A stretch of DNA of 64,000 bases. Origin: Amycolatopsis bartoniae (GTDB lineage Bacteria; Actinomycetota; Actinomycetes; Mycobacteriales; Pseudonocardiaceae). Of the stretch, positions 17,393-25,386 are shown one piece after another. The notes beneath the pieces were generated by a model. That model searched no databases, was not told the DNA's origin, and saw only the letters and a program-made list of their open reading frames with translations. Numbering within the stretch: the stretch's first letter is position 1; every line of letters starts with the position of its first letter. Position numbers and translations under genes: made by a program. The stretch is taken from contig NZ_JACHWH010000002.1 in the NCBI RefSeq assembly GCF_014191255.1, positions 868,001 to 932,000 of the forward strand. The letters are read 5' to 3'.

Positions 17393-19377
17393 ATCTCCCG
17401 GGCCTCGGTCAGGTGCTCCCGCGCGGAATCCCCGCGTCCGCAGGTGATTTCCAGCTCTCCGAACGCGAAGAGGACCTCGGCGACGTAGTGCGGCGAGCCC
17501 ACCTCGCGGGTCATCGCCAGTGCTTCGCGCATCAGGGGCAGTCCCTCCTCCGGGCGGCCTCGGCAGGCGTGCAGCGCGCCGAGTGCGGTCAGCGTCCGCG
17601 CGTACTGGATCGGATCGTCCAGCTCCGCCATCGAACGGGCCGCCGCGGTCAGCTCCGCCGCCGCCTCGTCCAGGCGGCCGAGGTCCGTCAGCACCTCCCC
17701 CGCGCGCCGGCGGCACAGCGCCACACCGCGCGGCACCCCCATCCGCGCCTGGACACCGGCGGCGTCGCGGAAGTAGTCGAGTGCCGCCGGCAGGTCGCCC
17801 GAGCCCCGGGCCGCGCGACCGAGCTGGGAAAGCGCTGTCGCCATCGTCAGGTCGTGCTTCTCCACGCGACCGAGGCGCAACGCCAGCTCGTTCTCCGCGG
17901 TCGCCTCGCGGTAGCGGCCCAGTTTCGCGTACGCGAAGCCGAGCTGCGACCGGATCCGGGCCTCCGCGAGCCGGTTGCCGCACTGCTCCGCCGCCGCGAC
18001 GCCGAGCCGCTGCAGCTCGATCCAGTCCTGGTAGTGCCGGTGGTGCAGGAAGTGCCCCCACAGCGCCTCGCAGAACTGCCACACGAGGTCCGGCCAGCCG
18101 CGCCGGGCCGCCTCCAGCAGCGCGCCGCGCACCGCGGCCTGTTCGCGGACCAGCCAGTCCCCGGCGTCCTCGATGGGCCGGGGCAGCGGGTCTTCGGTGT
18201 AGTACCGGCTCAGCCGCCAGCGGTGCGGATGCACGACCGCGTCGGCCTTGACCGTCATCGCGAGGTACCACTCGACGATGGCCCGCCGCAGAGCCTCGCA
18301 CCGTTCGGGCGGCAGGTCCTGTTCCGCACGGGCGGCGGCGTGCGCGCGCACCAGGTCGTGGCACCGGAACCGGCCGTGCTCGTCCTCGCTCAGCAGGTTC
18401 GCGTCGAGCAGCTCTTCGAGCGCGTCGTCGATCTCCTCGGGCTCCGCTTCGGTCACGTCGGTCAGCACGTCGGCGTCGAAACCGCCACCGGGATGCAGTC
18501 CGGCCAGGCGGTAGAGGTGCCGGGCGGGCTCGGACAGGCGCACGACCGACGCGTCGAACACACCGTCGAGTGAGACCTCTTCCGTCGACAGCCGCAACAG
18601 CGCGAACCGTCGCCCGAGCGACGCGGCTTCGCGCTGCAACCCGCGGCGCGGGCGGGTGCGCAGGCGGGCGCCGACCACGGCCAGCGCGAGGGGTAGCCCG
18701 CCGCACATCCCGGCGAGCGACCGCGCCGCCTCGGGTTCGGCCTCGACACGCTCACGGCCCACTAGTTGCGCCAGCACCTCCGTCGAGTCCTCCGGCGCGA
18801 GCGGGCCCAGCTCGACGTACTGCCCTTCGTTCGCGAGCCCCGCCAGCCGCCACCTGCTGGTCACCACCACGATGCCCGCCGCCGGCAGCAACGGGCGGAC
18901 CTGCGCGGCCGATACCGCGTTGTCCAGCAGGACCGCGATGTCGCGTCCCGCCGTGAGAGACCTGTAGGCCGCTTCGCGCTCTTCGCGCGTCTCCGGCACT
19001 TCGTCGGCCGGGACGCCCAATGCGGTGAGGAACTGGTGCAGGACGGTGTCCGGCGTCGCCGGACCCACCGGGTCGAAGGCCGCGAGGTCGGCGTGGAGCT
19101 GGCCGTCGGGGTACTCGTCGCGAACGCGGTGCAGCCAGTGCAGGGCCAGCGTCGTCTTGCCCGTGCCCGCGGGCCCGGTCAGGATCACCAGCCGCCCGGC
19201 CGAGCTCCGGTACGCGTCCAGCCCGGCCAGCTCCCGCGCGCGGCCCGCGACCACCGGCGGTGGTGGGGGAAGCTGTGCCGGGGTCACGACCGCACGCCGG
19301 GTGTACACGTGCAGCGACTGCACCGAACCGGCTTGGACGACGGGACCGGTGACGGTGCCGTCGAGGCGGTTCGTCAC
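17323..19377 (-). CDS. STAND NTPase (NB-ARC plus TPR) regulator lacking a SARP domain
   Basis: 684 residues from GTG 19377. The N-terminus carries TVTGPVVQAGSVQSLHVYT, a short 'VVQAG..' tag seen before the ATPase in many actinobacterial STAND proteins. Walker A is LTGPAGTGKTTLALHWL (about residue 66), Walker B IAVLLDNAVS, then VTSRWRLAGL and GMCGGLPLALAVV. A winged-helix and about six TPR repeats follow. There is no DNA-binding SARP module, so it may be a signalling switch rather than a direct activator. It lies two genes from the AfsR-like protein and may be its paralogue. Confidence 0.85.
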   Translation of the reverse strand: MTNRLDGTVTGPVVQAGSVQSLHVYTRRAVVTPAQLPPPPPVVAGRARELAGLDAYRSSAGRLVILTGPAGTGKTTLALHWLHRVRDEYPDGQLHADLAAFDPVGPATPDTVLHQFLTALGVPADEVPETREEREAAYRSLTAGRDIAVLLDNAVSAAQVRPLLPAAGIVVVTSRWRLAGLANEGQYVELGPLAPEDSTEVLAQLVGRERVEAEPEAARSLAGMCGGLPLALAVVGARLRTRPRRGLQREAASLGRRFALLRLSTEEVSLDGVFDASVVRLSEPARHLYRLAGLHPGGGFDADVLTDVTEAEPEEIDDALEELLDANLLSEDEHGRFRCHDLVRAHAAARAEQDLPPERCEALRRAIVEWYLAMTVKADAVVHPHRWRLSRYYTEDPLPRPIEDAGDWLVREQAAVRGALLEAARRGWPDLVWQFCEALWGHFLHHRHYQDWIELQRLGVAAAEQCGNRLAEARIRSQLGFAYAKLGRYREATAENELALRLGRVEKHDLTMATALSQLGRAARGSGDLPAALDYFRDAAGVQARMGVPRGVALCRRRAGEVLTDLGRLDEAAAELTAAARSMAELDDPIQYARTLTALGALHACRGRPEEGLPLMREALAMTREVGSPHYVAEVLFAFGELEITCGRGDSAREHLTEAREIYESSADPRAGQVAARLAEIHQA

Positions 19378-19395
19378 CCTTTCCGGTCTACCCCA

Positions 19396-20034
19396 TCATT
19401 CCGGGGGCGGGCAAGGACGAACGGTGTTGTGGAAGCCGAAGACCCGTCGTTCGCGGGCGGTCACCCGCGCCATCACCTCCGCGCGGCGCGGGGTGCTCGT
19501 CGCAGTGCGGTAGTCCGGGTGGCCGAACAGGCCGACGTCGTCGATCTCGTGGAGGGCCAGCAGGTCGGGGCCGGTCCCCTCGACCCGGCGGTACCGGCGG
19601 ACGCGGTGCCAGCCGGGGATCGCGAGCAGCAGGGGTACGTGCTCCTCGCGGTACCAGTCGGCCAGCCCGCGCTCGTCCGGGGTCGACAAGGCGACCGACA
19701 CCACCACGGGCGCTTCCGCGACCGGCGTGCCCTGGTCGTCGATCAGCTCGTACACCCGCCGGTCGAGGGTGTCGAGCCGCTCGACCACCGACTGCTCGCG
19801 CGGGCTCCGCCTCCGGACCGCCTGGTACGCCTCGCCGTGGAGCGCCTTGGTGTCCAGCTCGTACCACGCCAGCCAGCCCGGCCGCTCCCCGTCGAGCGCG
19901 CGGTACCGGTACCCGCTGCGGATGCCCGGCACGGCCAGTCGCTTCGGGGCGTGCTCGGTGTCGTACCAGTCGTGGAACTCGGGCTCGGGCACGCGGCCGG
20001 GCTCGGCGAGAACGAACAGGAGTGCTTCGGTCAT
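19396..20034 (-). CDS. EthD-like tandem dimeric alpha-beta barrel protein
   Basis: 212 residues from ATG 20034. Two repeats of a ferredoxin-like ABM/EthD pattern are visible: FHDWYDTEHAPKRLAVPGI near residue 20 and LADWYREEHVPLLLAIPGW near residue 120. Each contains the W-Y-x-x-E/T-H motif, and each half is followed by a Tyr/Arg-rich strand. Such proteins often accompany aromatic or sterol catabolism enzymes and may be monooxygenases, isomerases or ligand carriers. It starts only 17 bp from the divergent IclR gene, so shared regulation is likely. Confidence 0.75.
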   Translation of the reverse strand: MTEALLFVLAEPGRVPEPEFHDWYDTEHAPKRLAVPGIRSGYRYRALDGERPGWLAWYELDTKALHGEAYQAVRRRSPREQSVVERLDTLDRRVYELIDDQGTPVAEAPVVVSVALSTPDERGLADWYREEHVPLLLAIPGWHRVRRYRRVEGTGPDLLALHEIDDVGLFGHPDYRTATSTPRRAEVMARVTARERRVFGFHNTVRPCPPPE

Positions 20035-20051
20035 CGGGTACCGTCTTTCCG

Positions 20052-20822
20052 GTGTCGAGAGAAGACCCCGACGTCATCGACTCGGTCGAGAAGGCCTTCC
20101 GGTTGCTGCAGAGCTTCTCCGCCGAGCGCCCGGCGATGACCGTGAGCGGCGCCGCCGCCGCGACGGGCCTCACCCGCGCCACCGCCCGGCGGATCCTGCT
20201 CACGCTGGAGCGCCTGGGCTTCGCGGAGACGGACGGCCGCGAGTTCCGCCTCACGCCGGGGGTGCTGCGGCTGGGCTACGGCTACCTCGCCGCGCTGCCG
20301 TTCTGGGAGCACGCGCAACCGCACCTGCGGGCGCTCTCCGACGAGCTGAGGGAGGCCAGCTCGATGGCCACTTTGGACGGTGGCGAGATCGTCTACGTGG
20401 TGCGGGTACCGGCTTCGCGCTCGATGACCATCACGCTCAACGTCGGTTCGCGCCTGCCCGCGTACCCGACGTCGATGGGCCGCGTGCTGCTCGCCGCACT
20501 GCCCGACGCCGAGCTGGAGTCCTATTTGGACCGTACGGAGTTGGAGCGGCTGACGTCGCACACGATCACCGACCGCGCCGAGCTGCGTGCCGAGCTGCAG
20601 CGCGTGCGGGAGCAGGGCTACGCGGTGGTGGACGGGGAACGCGAGGAGGGCGTCCGCTCGGCGGCGGCGCCCGTGCGCGGATCCGCAGGGCAGGTGCTGG
20701 CGGCGCTGAACGTCTCCGCCAACGCCGCCCGGGTGTCCCTTTCCGAGCTGCGCACCCGCTTCGTGCCGCGCCTGCTGGAGACGGCCGAGGCCATCACCAA
20801 GGACATCGCGGGGCTCCACTAG
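20052..20822 (+). CDS. IclR family transcriptional regulator (PcaR/PobR-like)
   Basis: 256 residues from GTG 20052. The N-terminal winged helix reads SVEKAFRLLQSFSA ... GLTRATARRILLTLERLGF. The C-terminal effector domain has LNVGSRLPAYPTSMGRVLLA, YAVVDGEREEGVRSAAAPV and ALNVSANAARVS, the PcaR/PobR subgroup pattern tied to protocatechuate or p-hydroxybenzoate catabolism. Likely targets are the flanking EthD-like gene and the amidohydrolase-SDR-decarboxylase operon. Its stop codon is followed at once by the 63-bp repeat array. ATG 20022 is an alternative start but overlaps the divergent gene. Confidence 0.88.
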   Translation: MSREDPDVIDSVEKAFRLLQSFSAERPAMTVSGAAAATGLTRATARRILLTLERLGFAETDGREFRLTPGVLRLGYGYLAALPFWEHAQPHLRALSDELREASSMATLDGGEIVYVVRVPASRSMTITLNVGSRLPAYPTSMGRVLLAALPDAELESYLDRTELERLTSHTITDRAELRAELQRVREQGYAVVDGEREEGVRSAAAPVRGSAGQVLAALNVSANAARVSLSELRTRFVPRLLETAEAITKDIAGLH

Positions 20823-20870
20823 TTCCGCCCGTCGCCGTCGACAACCACCTGGGTCGATCTTCTCCCCATC

Positions 20871-21258
20871 GGATTGTCAACAATCAGCTTCGAGGACATT
20901 CCGCGGCTCCACTCGGCGTCGAAACAGACAACCGGATTGTCAACAAGGAGGCTAGAGGACATTTGACGGCTCCATCAGAAGCCAAAACAGAAGATCGGAG
21001 CGTCAACAAACCTCCCGCGCCCAATGGGCGGACCCCCTGGAGACAACACAGCAGGTCGGATCGTCAACAAACTCCCCCGCCCGCAATGCACGGATGCCCC
21101 CGAAGACAGCCCGGCAGGTCGGATCCTCAACCAACCTCCCCGCACGCAATGCGCGGCCCCTCGCGAAGACACACTGAAGGTCGGATTGTCAACAATCAAA
21201 CTTGAGAACATGCCGACGCTCCACTAGAAGTCGAAACAGATCGTCGGATTGTCAACAA
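20871..21258. repeat. tandem array of seven 61-63 bp units with a TTGTCAACAA core
   Basis: The core GGATTGTCAACAA or a close variant starts at 20871, 20934, 20997, 21058, 21121, 21183 and 21246, giving steps of 63, 63, 61, 63, 62 and 63 bp. Cores at 20871, 20934, 21183 and 21246 are the best preserved. Spacers fall into two related types, one with CTCC-A-CT...GTCGAAACAGA and one with an AATG-centred small palindrome (GCCCAATGGGC at 21020). The last unit lies inside the 3' end of the amidohydrolase gene. The array fills the 401-bp gap between convergent genes. TTGT-N2-ACAA resembles GntR-type operators. Confidence 0.85.
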
Positions 21259-22087
21259 GCAGGCGCCGCAATGCGGCCTCGTCCGGCGCGATTTCCGCGA
21301 GCAGGTTCACCAGATCGCCGTCGTTCGGGACGAACCCGTGCGTGTTGGGGTGCGGGAAGTCGGTGCCCCACACCACCCGCTCGGGCGCGTGCGTCGCGAG
21401 CAGCTTCGCCAGCTCCGCCGCGTCACCGAGGTCCGGCGGCGCCGTGGCGATCCGGTCGGTGCCGCTGAGCTTGACCCACACCGAGCCCGTGTCGAGCAGC
21501 CGCCGCAGCGCGGTCACCGCCCTGCTGCCCAGGCCCTGCCGCAGGTCCACCCGCGCGAGGTGGTCGATCACCACCCGCAGCGGCAGGGACCGCACGAGGT
21601 CCTCGTGGTCGGCGATGCCCTCGCCCGCCACGTGCAGGGCGAGGTGCCAGCCGTACGGCCGGATCTTGTCCACAATGGCCCGGATCGTCTCGGCCGACGG
21701 TGCGGGCCCGAGGTGGGGCGTGAAGTGCAGCCGCGCGCCGCGGACCCCTGCCTCGTGCAGGCGCGCGATCTCGACGTCCGGCGTCTCCGGCTTCACCAGC
21801 GCGACTCCGCGGTACTCCCCGCGCCCCAGGGCATCCAGCAGTGCCGAGTGGTCGGTGCCGTGGCACGCGGACTGCACGATCACCGCCCGCTCGAAACCGA
21901 GGAACCCGTGCAGCCGCTGGAGATCTTCCAGTGGTGCCTCGGGTGGCGTGAACGTCCGCTCGGGTGCGTACGGGAACTTCGCCGTGGGACCGAAGATGTG
22001 GCAGTGCGAGTCGCAGCTGCCCGGTGGCAGCGTGAACAGCGGCGGCTTCGGATCGGGATCGGGGCCGGGGTTGGCGGGGTCGCTCAT
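21224..22087 (-). CDS. amidohydrolase 2 family protein (LigI/2-pyrone-4,6-dicarboxylate lactonase-like)
   Basis: 287 residues from ATG 22087. The TIM-barrel metal motif CDSHCHIFGP and the following PYAPERTFTPPEAPLEDL match LigI-type lactonases. Further family marks are IVQSACHGTDHSALLDAL, HVAGEGI and VVWGTDFPHPN (Asp near the C-terminal end of the barrel). The family hydrolyses lactones or C-C bonds in aromatic breakdown. It is the last gene of an operon with SDR and CMD-like genes (stop/start TGATG overlap). The last residues LLVDNPTICFDF are encoded by repeat unit seven of the neighbouring array. Confidence 0.85.
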   Translation of the reverse strand: MSDPANPGPDPDPKPPLFTLPPGSCDSHCHIFGPTAKFPYAPERTFTPPEAPLEDLQRLHGFLGFERAVIVQSACHGTDHSALLDALGRGEYRGVALVKPETPDVEIARLHEAGVRGARLHFTPHLGPAPSAETIRAIVDKIRPYGWHLALHVAGEGIADHEDLVRSLPLRVVIDHLARVDLRQGLGSRAVTALRRLLDTGSVWVKLSGTDRIATAPPDLGDAAELAKLLATHAPERVVWGTDFPHPNTHGFVPNDGDLVNLLAEIAPDEAALRRLLVDNPTICFDF

Positions 22088-22881
22088 CAGTCACACCTCG
22101 CGGTCATGCCGCCGTCGACGACGATCTCCGTGCCCGTGACGAACCGGGCCTCGTCCGAGGCCAGGTACAGCGCGGCATACGCGGTGTCCCGGCCGTCTCC
22201 CATGAACCCCAGCGGAATCCGGGCCTTGCGTTGCGCCAGCAGCGTTTCGACGTCCCCGCCGGCGCGCTGCCCCGCGAGCCGCGCCTCCACCAGCGGCGTG
22301 TGCAGCTGACCCGGCACCACGGTGTTCACGCGGATGCCGTCGGCGGCGTGCTGCACCGCGGTGACCTTGGAGAACTGGATGACGCCCGCCTTCGCCGCGG
22401 CGTAACCGACCTGCGGCGAACCGGTGAACCGCGTGCCCGAGGTGGACGCGGTGTTGACGATCGCGCCGCCACCGTTCGCCTTCATCACCGGGATGACGTG
22501 CTTGCAGGTCAGGTAGACGCTGGTCAGGTTGTAGTCCAGCTGCGCGTGCCAGTCCTGCTCGCTCAGCTCGACCGGGCCGCCGGGCCGTGACCCGCCCACG
22601 TTGTTGACGAGGACGTCCACCCGCCCGAAGGTGTCGACACACGCCGCGACCATTTGTCCTACAGCCGCATTGTCCGTGACGTCGCACGTATGAATGTCAA
22701 CAATCCCCTTTTCGATCAATCGGACAGTCTCCGCCAGCGCGTCCGGGTCGAGGTCCACCGCGAACACCTTCGCGCCCTCGCGCGCGAACAGCACGGCCGC
22801 CGCGCGCCCGTTGCCCCAGCCGGGGCCGACGCTGCCGGCGCCGGTGATCACGGCGACCTTGCCCTCGAGCCTGCCCGTCAC
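22087..22881 (-). CDS. short-chain dehydrogenase/reductase
   Basis: 264 residues from GTG 22881. NAD(P)-binding TGAGSVGPGWGNGRA is an extended glycine motif. NNVGG, the serine in NTASTSGTRFTG and the YAAAK pair give the catalytic S-Y-K set. The C-terminal ARFVTGTEIVVDGGMTA is typical of classical SDRs. It overlaps the upstream CMD-like gene by GTGA and the amidohydrolase by one base, forming a compact operon. A stretch of AT-rich codons encodes EKGIVDIHTCDVTDN where relatives usually have a longer Gly/Ala-rich loop. Confidence 0.9.
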   Translation of the reverse strand: MTGRLEGKVAVITGAGSVGPGWGNGRAAAVLFAREGAKVFAVDLDPDALAETVRLIEKGIVDIHTCDVTDNAAVGQMVAACVDTFGRVDVLVNNVGGSRPGGPVELSEQDWHAQLDYNLTSVYLTCKHVIPVMKANGGGAIVNTASTSGTRFTGSPQVGYAAAKAGVIQFSKVTAVQHAADGIRVNTVVPGQLHTPLVEARLAGQRAGGDVETLLAQRKARIPLGFMGDGRDTAYAALYLASDEARFVTGTEIVVDGGMTARCD

Positions 22882-23381
22882 CGCCCCACCTCCAGCGCGA
22901 CCAGGAACCGGGACACCATGTTGTACGCACCGACGGTCACCGTCAGCTCGACGACCTGCCGGTCGTCGAAGTGCTCGCCGAGCGCGCGGAACAGCTCCTC
23001 GCCGACCGCCACCTGACGGGTCATCGCATCGGTGTAGGCGAGCGCCGCCCGCTGCCGCGGGTCGAGCACCGCCGGGTCGCCGTCCGCGCGCAGGGCCGCG
23101 ATCTGCTCCGTGGTCAGGCCCTCGTCCTTCGCGACGGGCTCGTGCGCGGACCACTCGTACCCGGCGCCGTTCAGCTCCGCCACCCGCAGGATCGCCAGCT
23201 CCCGGACGTCCCCCGGCAGCGTCGAGCGCCCCCGGATCGCGCCGAGCAGGCTGTTCCAGCCGTCCGCGAAAGGCGGGCTGTGCAACAGCATCCCGTCGAG
23301 CGGGGTCAGCCTGCCGCCGCGTCGCGCGCGGATGCGCTCGGCGACCTCGCCGTCCCCGGTCACGTAGTCGAGCCTTGCCAC
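22878..23381 (-). CDS. carboxymuconolactone decarboxylase family protein
   Basis: 167 residues from GTG 23381; AAGGAG lies five bases upstream. It is an all-helical CMD/AhpD-like protein with STLPGDVRELAILRVAEL, YEWSAHEPVAKDEGL and ELTVTVGAYNMVSRFLVAL. The AhpD CxxC pair is absent, so a peroxidase-partner role is unlikely; the YEWxxH motif matches decarboxylase/isomerase-like members. It is the first gene of the operon with the SDR and the LigI-like amidohydrolase. The frame stays open into the repeat element upstream, but that extension is Arg/Pro-rich and lacks family character. Confidence 0.85.
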   Translation of the reverse strand: MARLDYVTGDGEVAERIRARRGGRLTPLDGMLLHSPPFADGWNSLLGAIRGRSTLPGDVRELAILRVAELNGAGYEWSAHEPVAKDEGLTTEQIAALRADGDPAVLDPRQRAALAYTDAMTRQVAVGEELFRALGEHFDDRQVVELTVTVGAYNMVSRFLVALEVGR

Positions 23382-23411
23382 TTTCTCTCCTTCGATCGGA
23401 ACACGTTTTGA

Positions 23412-23614
23412 AAGCGGCGGAGCCGCTTGCTTCTGCGCCGTCAGCTCGCACCGCCGCGGGTTCTGAGGTGGCCTCTCGCGAGGACAGCGCCTCCGTGGTG
23501 GGAGGCACAGTCGCGGAGCGTCCATGAGGGGTGGTGGTCGGGCTGGCGGGCGGGGGGTCATGAGGAGGCGATCCCACAGCGAGAGGCCGCCTCAGGTTCC
23601 GCTACCCGCACCGG
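23412..23614. repeat. structured inverted-repeat element, copy 2
   Basis: Arms CTGAGGTGGCCTCTCGC (23463-23479) and GCGAGAGGCCGCCTCAG (23579-23595) pair along 17 positions with one U-G wobble. GCGGGT (23456-23461) with ACCCGC (23604-23609) extends the stem. Relative to copy 1, two base pairs change on both sides (A-U to G-C and U-A to C-G). The terminal loop is longer here. The same unpaired words (GAGGACAGCGCC, GGTCATGAG, GGCGATCCC) are kept. It overlaps the last codons and stop of the dicarboxylate symporter. Confidence 0.75.
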
Positions 23615-24950
23615 CACCCAAGCCGGATCCAAAACTGTCTCTAGCCGCGGGCACGGTTTCCGGTGCGCCCGCGGGATCTTGACCGGACAGCACCTTCCGC
23701 GCCCGGTCGAGGTCGAACACGCCCTCCCAGCGGCTCACGACGATGCTGCCGAGCATCTGGCCGCACAGGCTGACGAGGCCGCGCATGGTGGACAGGAACC
23801 GGTCGATGCCCAGCACGAGCATGATCCCGGCGACGGGGACGGCGCCCGTCGTGGACAGCGTCGCCGCGAGGATCACGAACCCCGCGCCCGCGACGCCCGC
23901 GCTGCCCTTCGACGTGACCATGAAGACCGCGAGCAGCCCGATCTGCTGCCACAGCGACAGCTGCACGTCGAACGCCTGCGCGATGTAGAGCGACGCGAAG
24001 CCCAGGTACAGGCAGACGCCGTCGCCGTTGAAGGCGTACCCGGACGGGACGACGAGCCCGACGATCCGCTTCGGCGCGCCCAGGTGCTCCAGCTTGCGCA
24101 TCAGCTGCGGCATCACGGCCTCGTAGTTCGCGGTGCCCAGCGTGATCAGCAGCTCGTCCTTGAAGTACCGGTACAGCTTCAGGATCCGGATCCCGCACAG
24201 CCGCGCGACCACGCCGAACACCACGAGGCAGAACACGATGCCGGTGGCCCAGAACAACACGACGATCCCGCCGAGGCTGGCGAGCGTCGACGCCCCGAAC
24301 TTGCCCGTGGTGTACGCCATCGCGCCGAACGCGCCCAGCGGGGCCAGGTACATGACGAGCTTGACGATGCCGAACAGCGCGTCGCTCACGCGCTCGATCC
24401 CGCGCACCAGCGGGGCGCCGCGCTCGCCGAGCGCCTTGACCGCGATCGCGAACAGCACCGCGACGAGCAGCACCTGCAGCACGTTGCCGTCGGTGAACGC
24501 GCTGACCACGGTCTTCGGGATGACGTTGACCAGGAAGTCGTACCAGTGCTGCGACTCGCCGGTCTGCACGTACTGCTGCGCCGAGCCGGACAGCTTGAGC
24601 GAGCCCGGGTCGGCATGGATCCCGCTGCCGGGGCGGACCAGGTCCATCACGACCAACCCGAGGATCAGGGCGACCGTGGTGAGCACCTCGAAGTAGACGA
24701 GGGCTTTCACGCCGACGCGGCCGACGCTGGTCAGCTCCCCCGCCGAGGCGATGCCCGTGACGATCGTGCAGAACACCACCGGCGCGATGAGCATCTGGAT
24801 GAGGGAGATGAACCCGGTCCCGAGGGGCTGCAGCGACGCACCCGCGCCGGGTGCGACGAACCCGAGTACGGCGCCGAGGACGATCGCCACCAGGACGGTG
24901 ACGTACAGCTTCGTGGTGAAAGCGCTTCGCAGGACTCTTCCGGCCGACAT
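23592..24950 (-). CDS. dicarboxylate/amino acid:cation symporter (DAACS, DctA-like)
   Basis: 452 residues with about eight helices plus two re-entrant loops. Family marks are LIQMLIAPVVFCTIVTGIAS, GYAFNGDGVCLYLGFASLYIAQAF (the DctA 'NLDGT' region) and TSKGSAGVAGAGFVILAATL. ATG 24950 or the preceding ATG 24953 may start the protein; GGAG lies six bases before the former. Function: sodium- or proton-coupled uptake of C4-dicarboxylates such as succinate. The last residues (AGAGSGT and stop) are read from repeat copy 2. An imperfect dyad GTTCG...CGAAC upstream (24966-24999) may be an operator. Confidence 0.88.
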   Translation of the reverse strand: MSAGRVLRSAFTTKLYVTVLVAIVLGAVLGFVAPGAGASLQPLGTGFISLIQMLIAPVVFCTIVTGIASAGELTSVGRVGVKALVYFEVLTTVALILGLVVMDLVRPGSGIHADPGSLKLSGSAQQYVQTGESQHWYDFLVNVIPKTVVSAFTDGNVLQVLLVAVLFAIAVKALGERGAPLVRGIERVSDALFGIVKLVMYLAPLGAFGAMAYTTGKFGASTLASLGGIVVLFWATGIVFCLVVFGVVARLCGIRILKLYRYFKDELLITLGTANYEAVMPQLMRKLEHLGAPKRIVGLVVPSGYAFNGDGVCLYLGFASLYIAQAFDVQLSLWQQIGLLAVFMVTSKGSAGVAGAGFVILAATLSTTGAVPVAGIMLVLGIDRFLSTMRGLVSLCGQMLGSIVVSRWEGVFDLDRARKVLSGQDPAGAPETVPAARDSFGSGLGAGAGSGT

Positions 24951-24965
24951 CATCGTCTCCGTTGT

Positions 24966-24999
24966 GTTCGACTGACGCACATTTGCTCGTCTGACGAAC
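24966..24999 (-). promoter_or_regulatory. imperfect dyad upstream of the dicarboxylate symporter
   Basis: On the plus strand the segment begins GTTCGACTGACG and ends CGTCTGACGAAC, around an AT-rich centre (CACATTTGCT). The outer five bases pair perfectly and the inner bases partially. It sits just ahead of the symporter start and may bind a regulator. No regulator gene is adjacent. Confidence 0.35.
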
Positions 25000-25180
25000 A
25001 ACATGATGGGCTGTTCGAGTGGTTCCCGTCAAGAAGCACGCCACTGTGGACGTCCGATGTGAAAGCAGCTCGACTTTGGGCATCCCAGAGAAACGGTCGT
25101 TCCACTGGCGCGAGCGCGGTGGCGGCCGGCAGCGAAACCGGCCGCCTCGAAGACGCGGCGGCTGAGGGGAGGGACAACCG

Positions 25181-25384
25181 ATGACCCAGCTCATCGTGCT
25201 CGGCCTCGTCCTGGCCGGGATCTACGCCATCCAGTGCCTCATCTGGCCGTTCGCCGCGTGCCGCAGCTGCAGCGGGGCGGGCAAGCACCGGTCACCGTCC
25301 GGAAAGGCGTTCCGCACGTGTTCGCACTGCGGCGGGAACGGGCGGCGCGTCCGGCTCGGACGGCGGCTGTTCGGCAAACCCTGA
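25181..25384 (+). CDS. small membrane-anchored CxxC zinc-finger-like protein
   Basis: 67 residues from ATG 25181. Residues 1-24 are a hydrophobic helix. Two DnaJ-like knuckles follow: CRSCSGAGKH and CSHCGGNGRR (CxxCxGxG), then a basic tail. The CxxCxGxG pair suggests zinc binding, perhaps in protein quality control or as a membrane-bound redox partner. A plausible site GGGAGGG lies about eight bases upstream. It stands alone between divergent dctA and convergent ehuA. Function unknown. Confidence 0.7.
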   Translation: MTQLIVLGLVLAGIYAIQCLIWPFAACRSCSGAGKHRSPSGKAFRTCSHCGGNGRRVRLGRRLFGKP

Positions 25385-25386
25385 CG

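Noticed and set aside
20975-21211. 78-codon minus-strand ORF in the 63-bp array
   Set aside because: Its repeats simply reflect the DNA array; only its end resembles the amidohydrolase C-terminus, and there is no ribosome-binding site.
20871-21258. CRISPR array
   Set aside because: Units are degenerate throughout, spacers resemble each other rather than being unique, and no cas gene is present.
23382-23561. N-terminal extension of the CMD-like protein into the repeat element
   Set aside because: The extension is Arg/Pro-rich, and a good ribosome-binding site precedes GTG 23381. The same peptide pattern appears opposite repeat copy 1, so it is translated repeat DNA.
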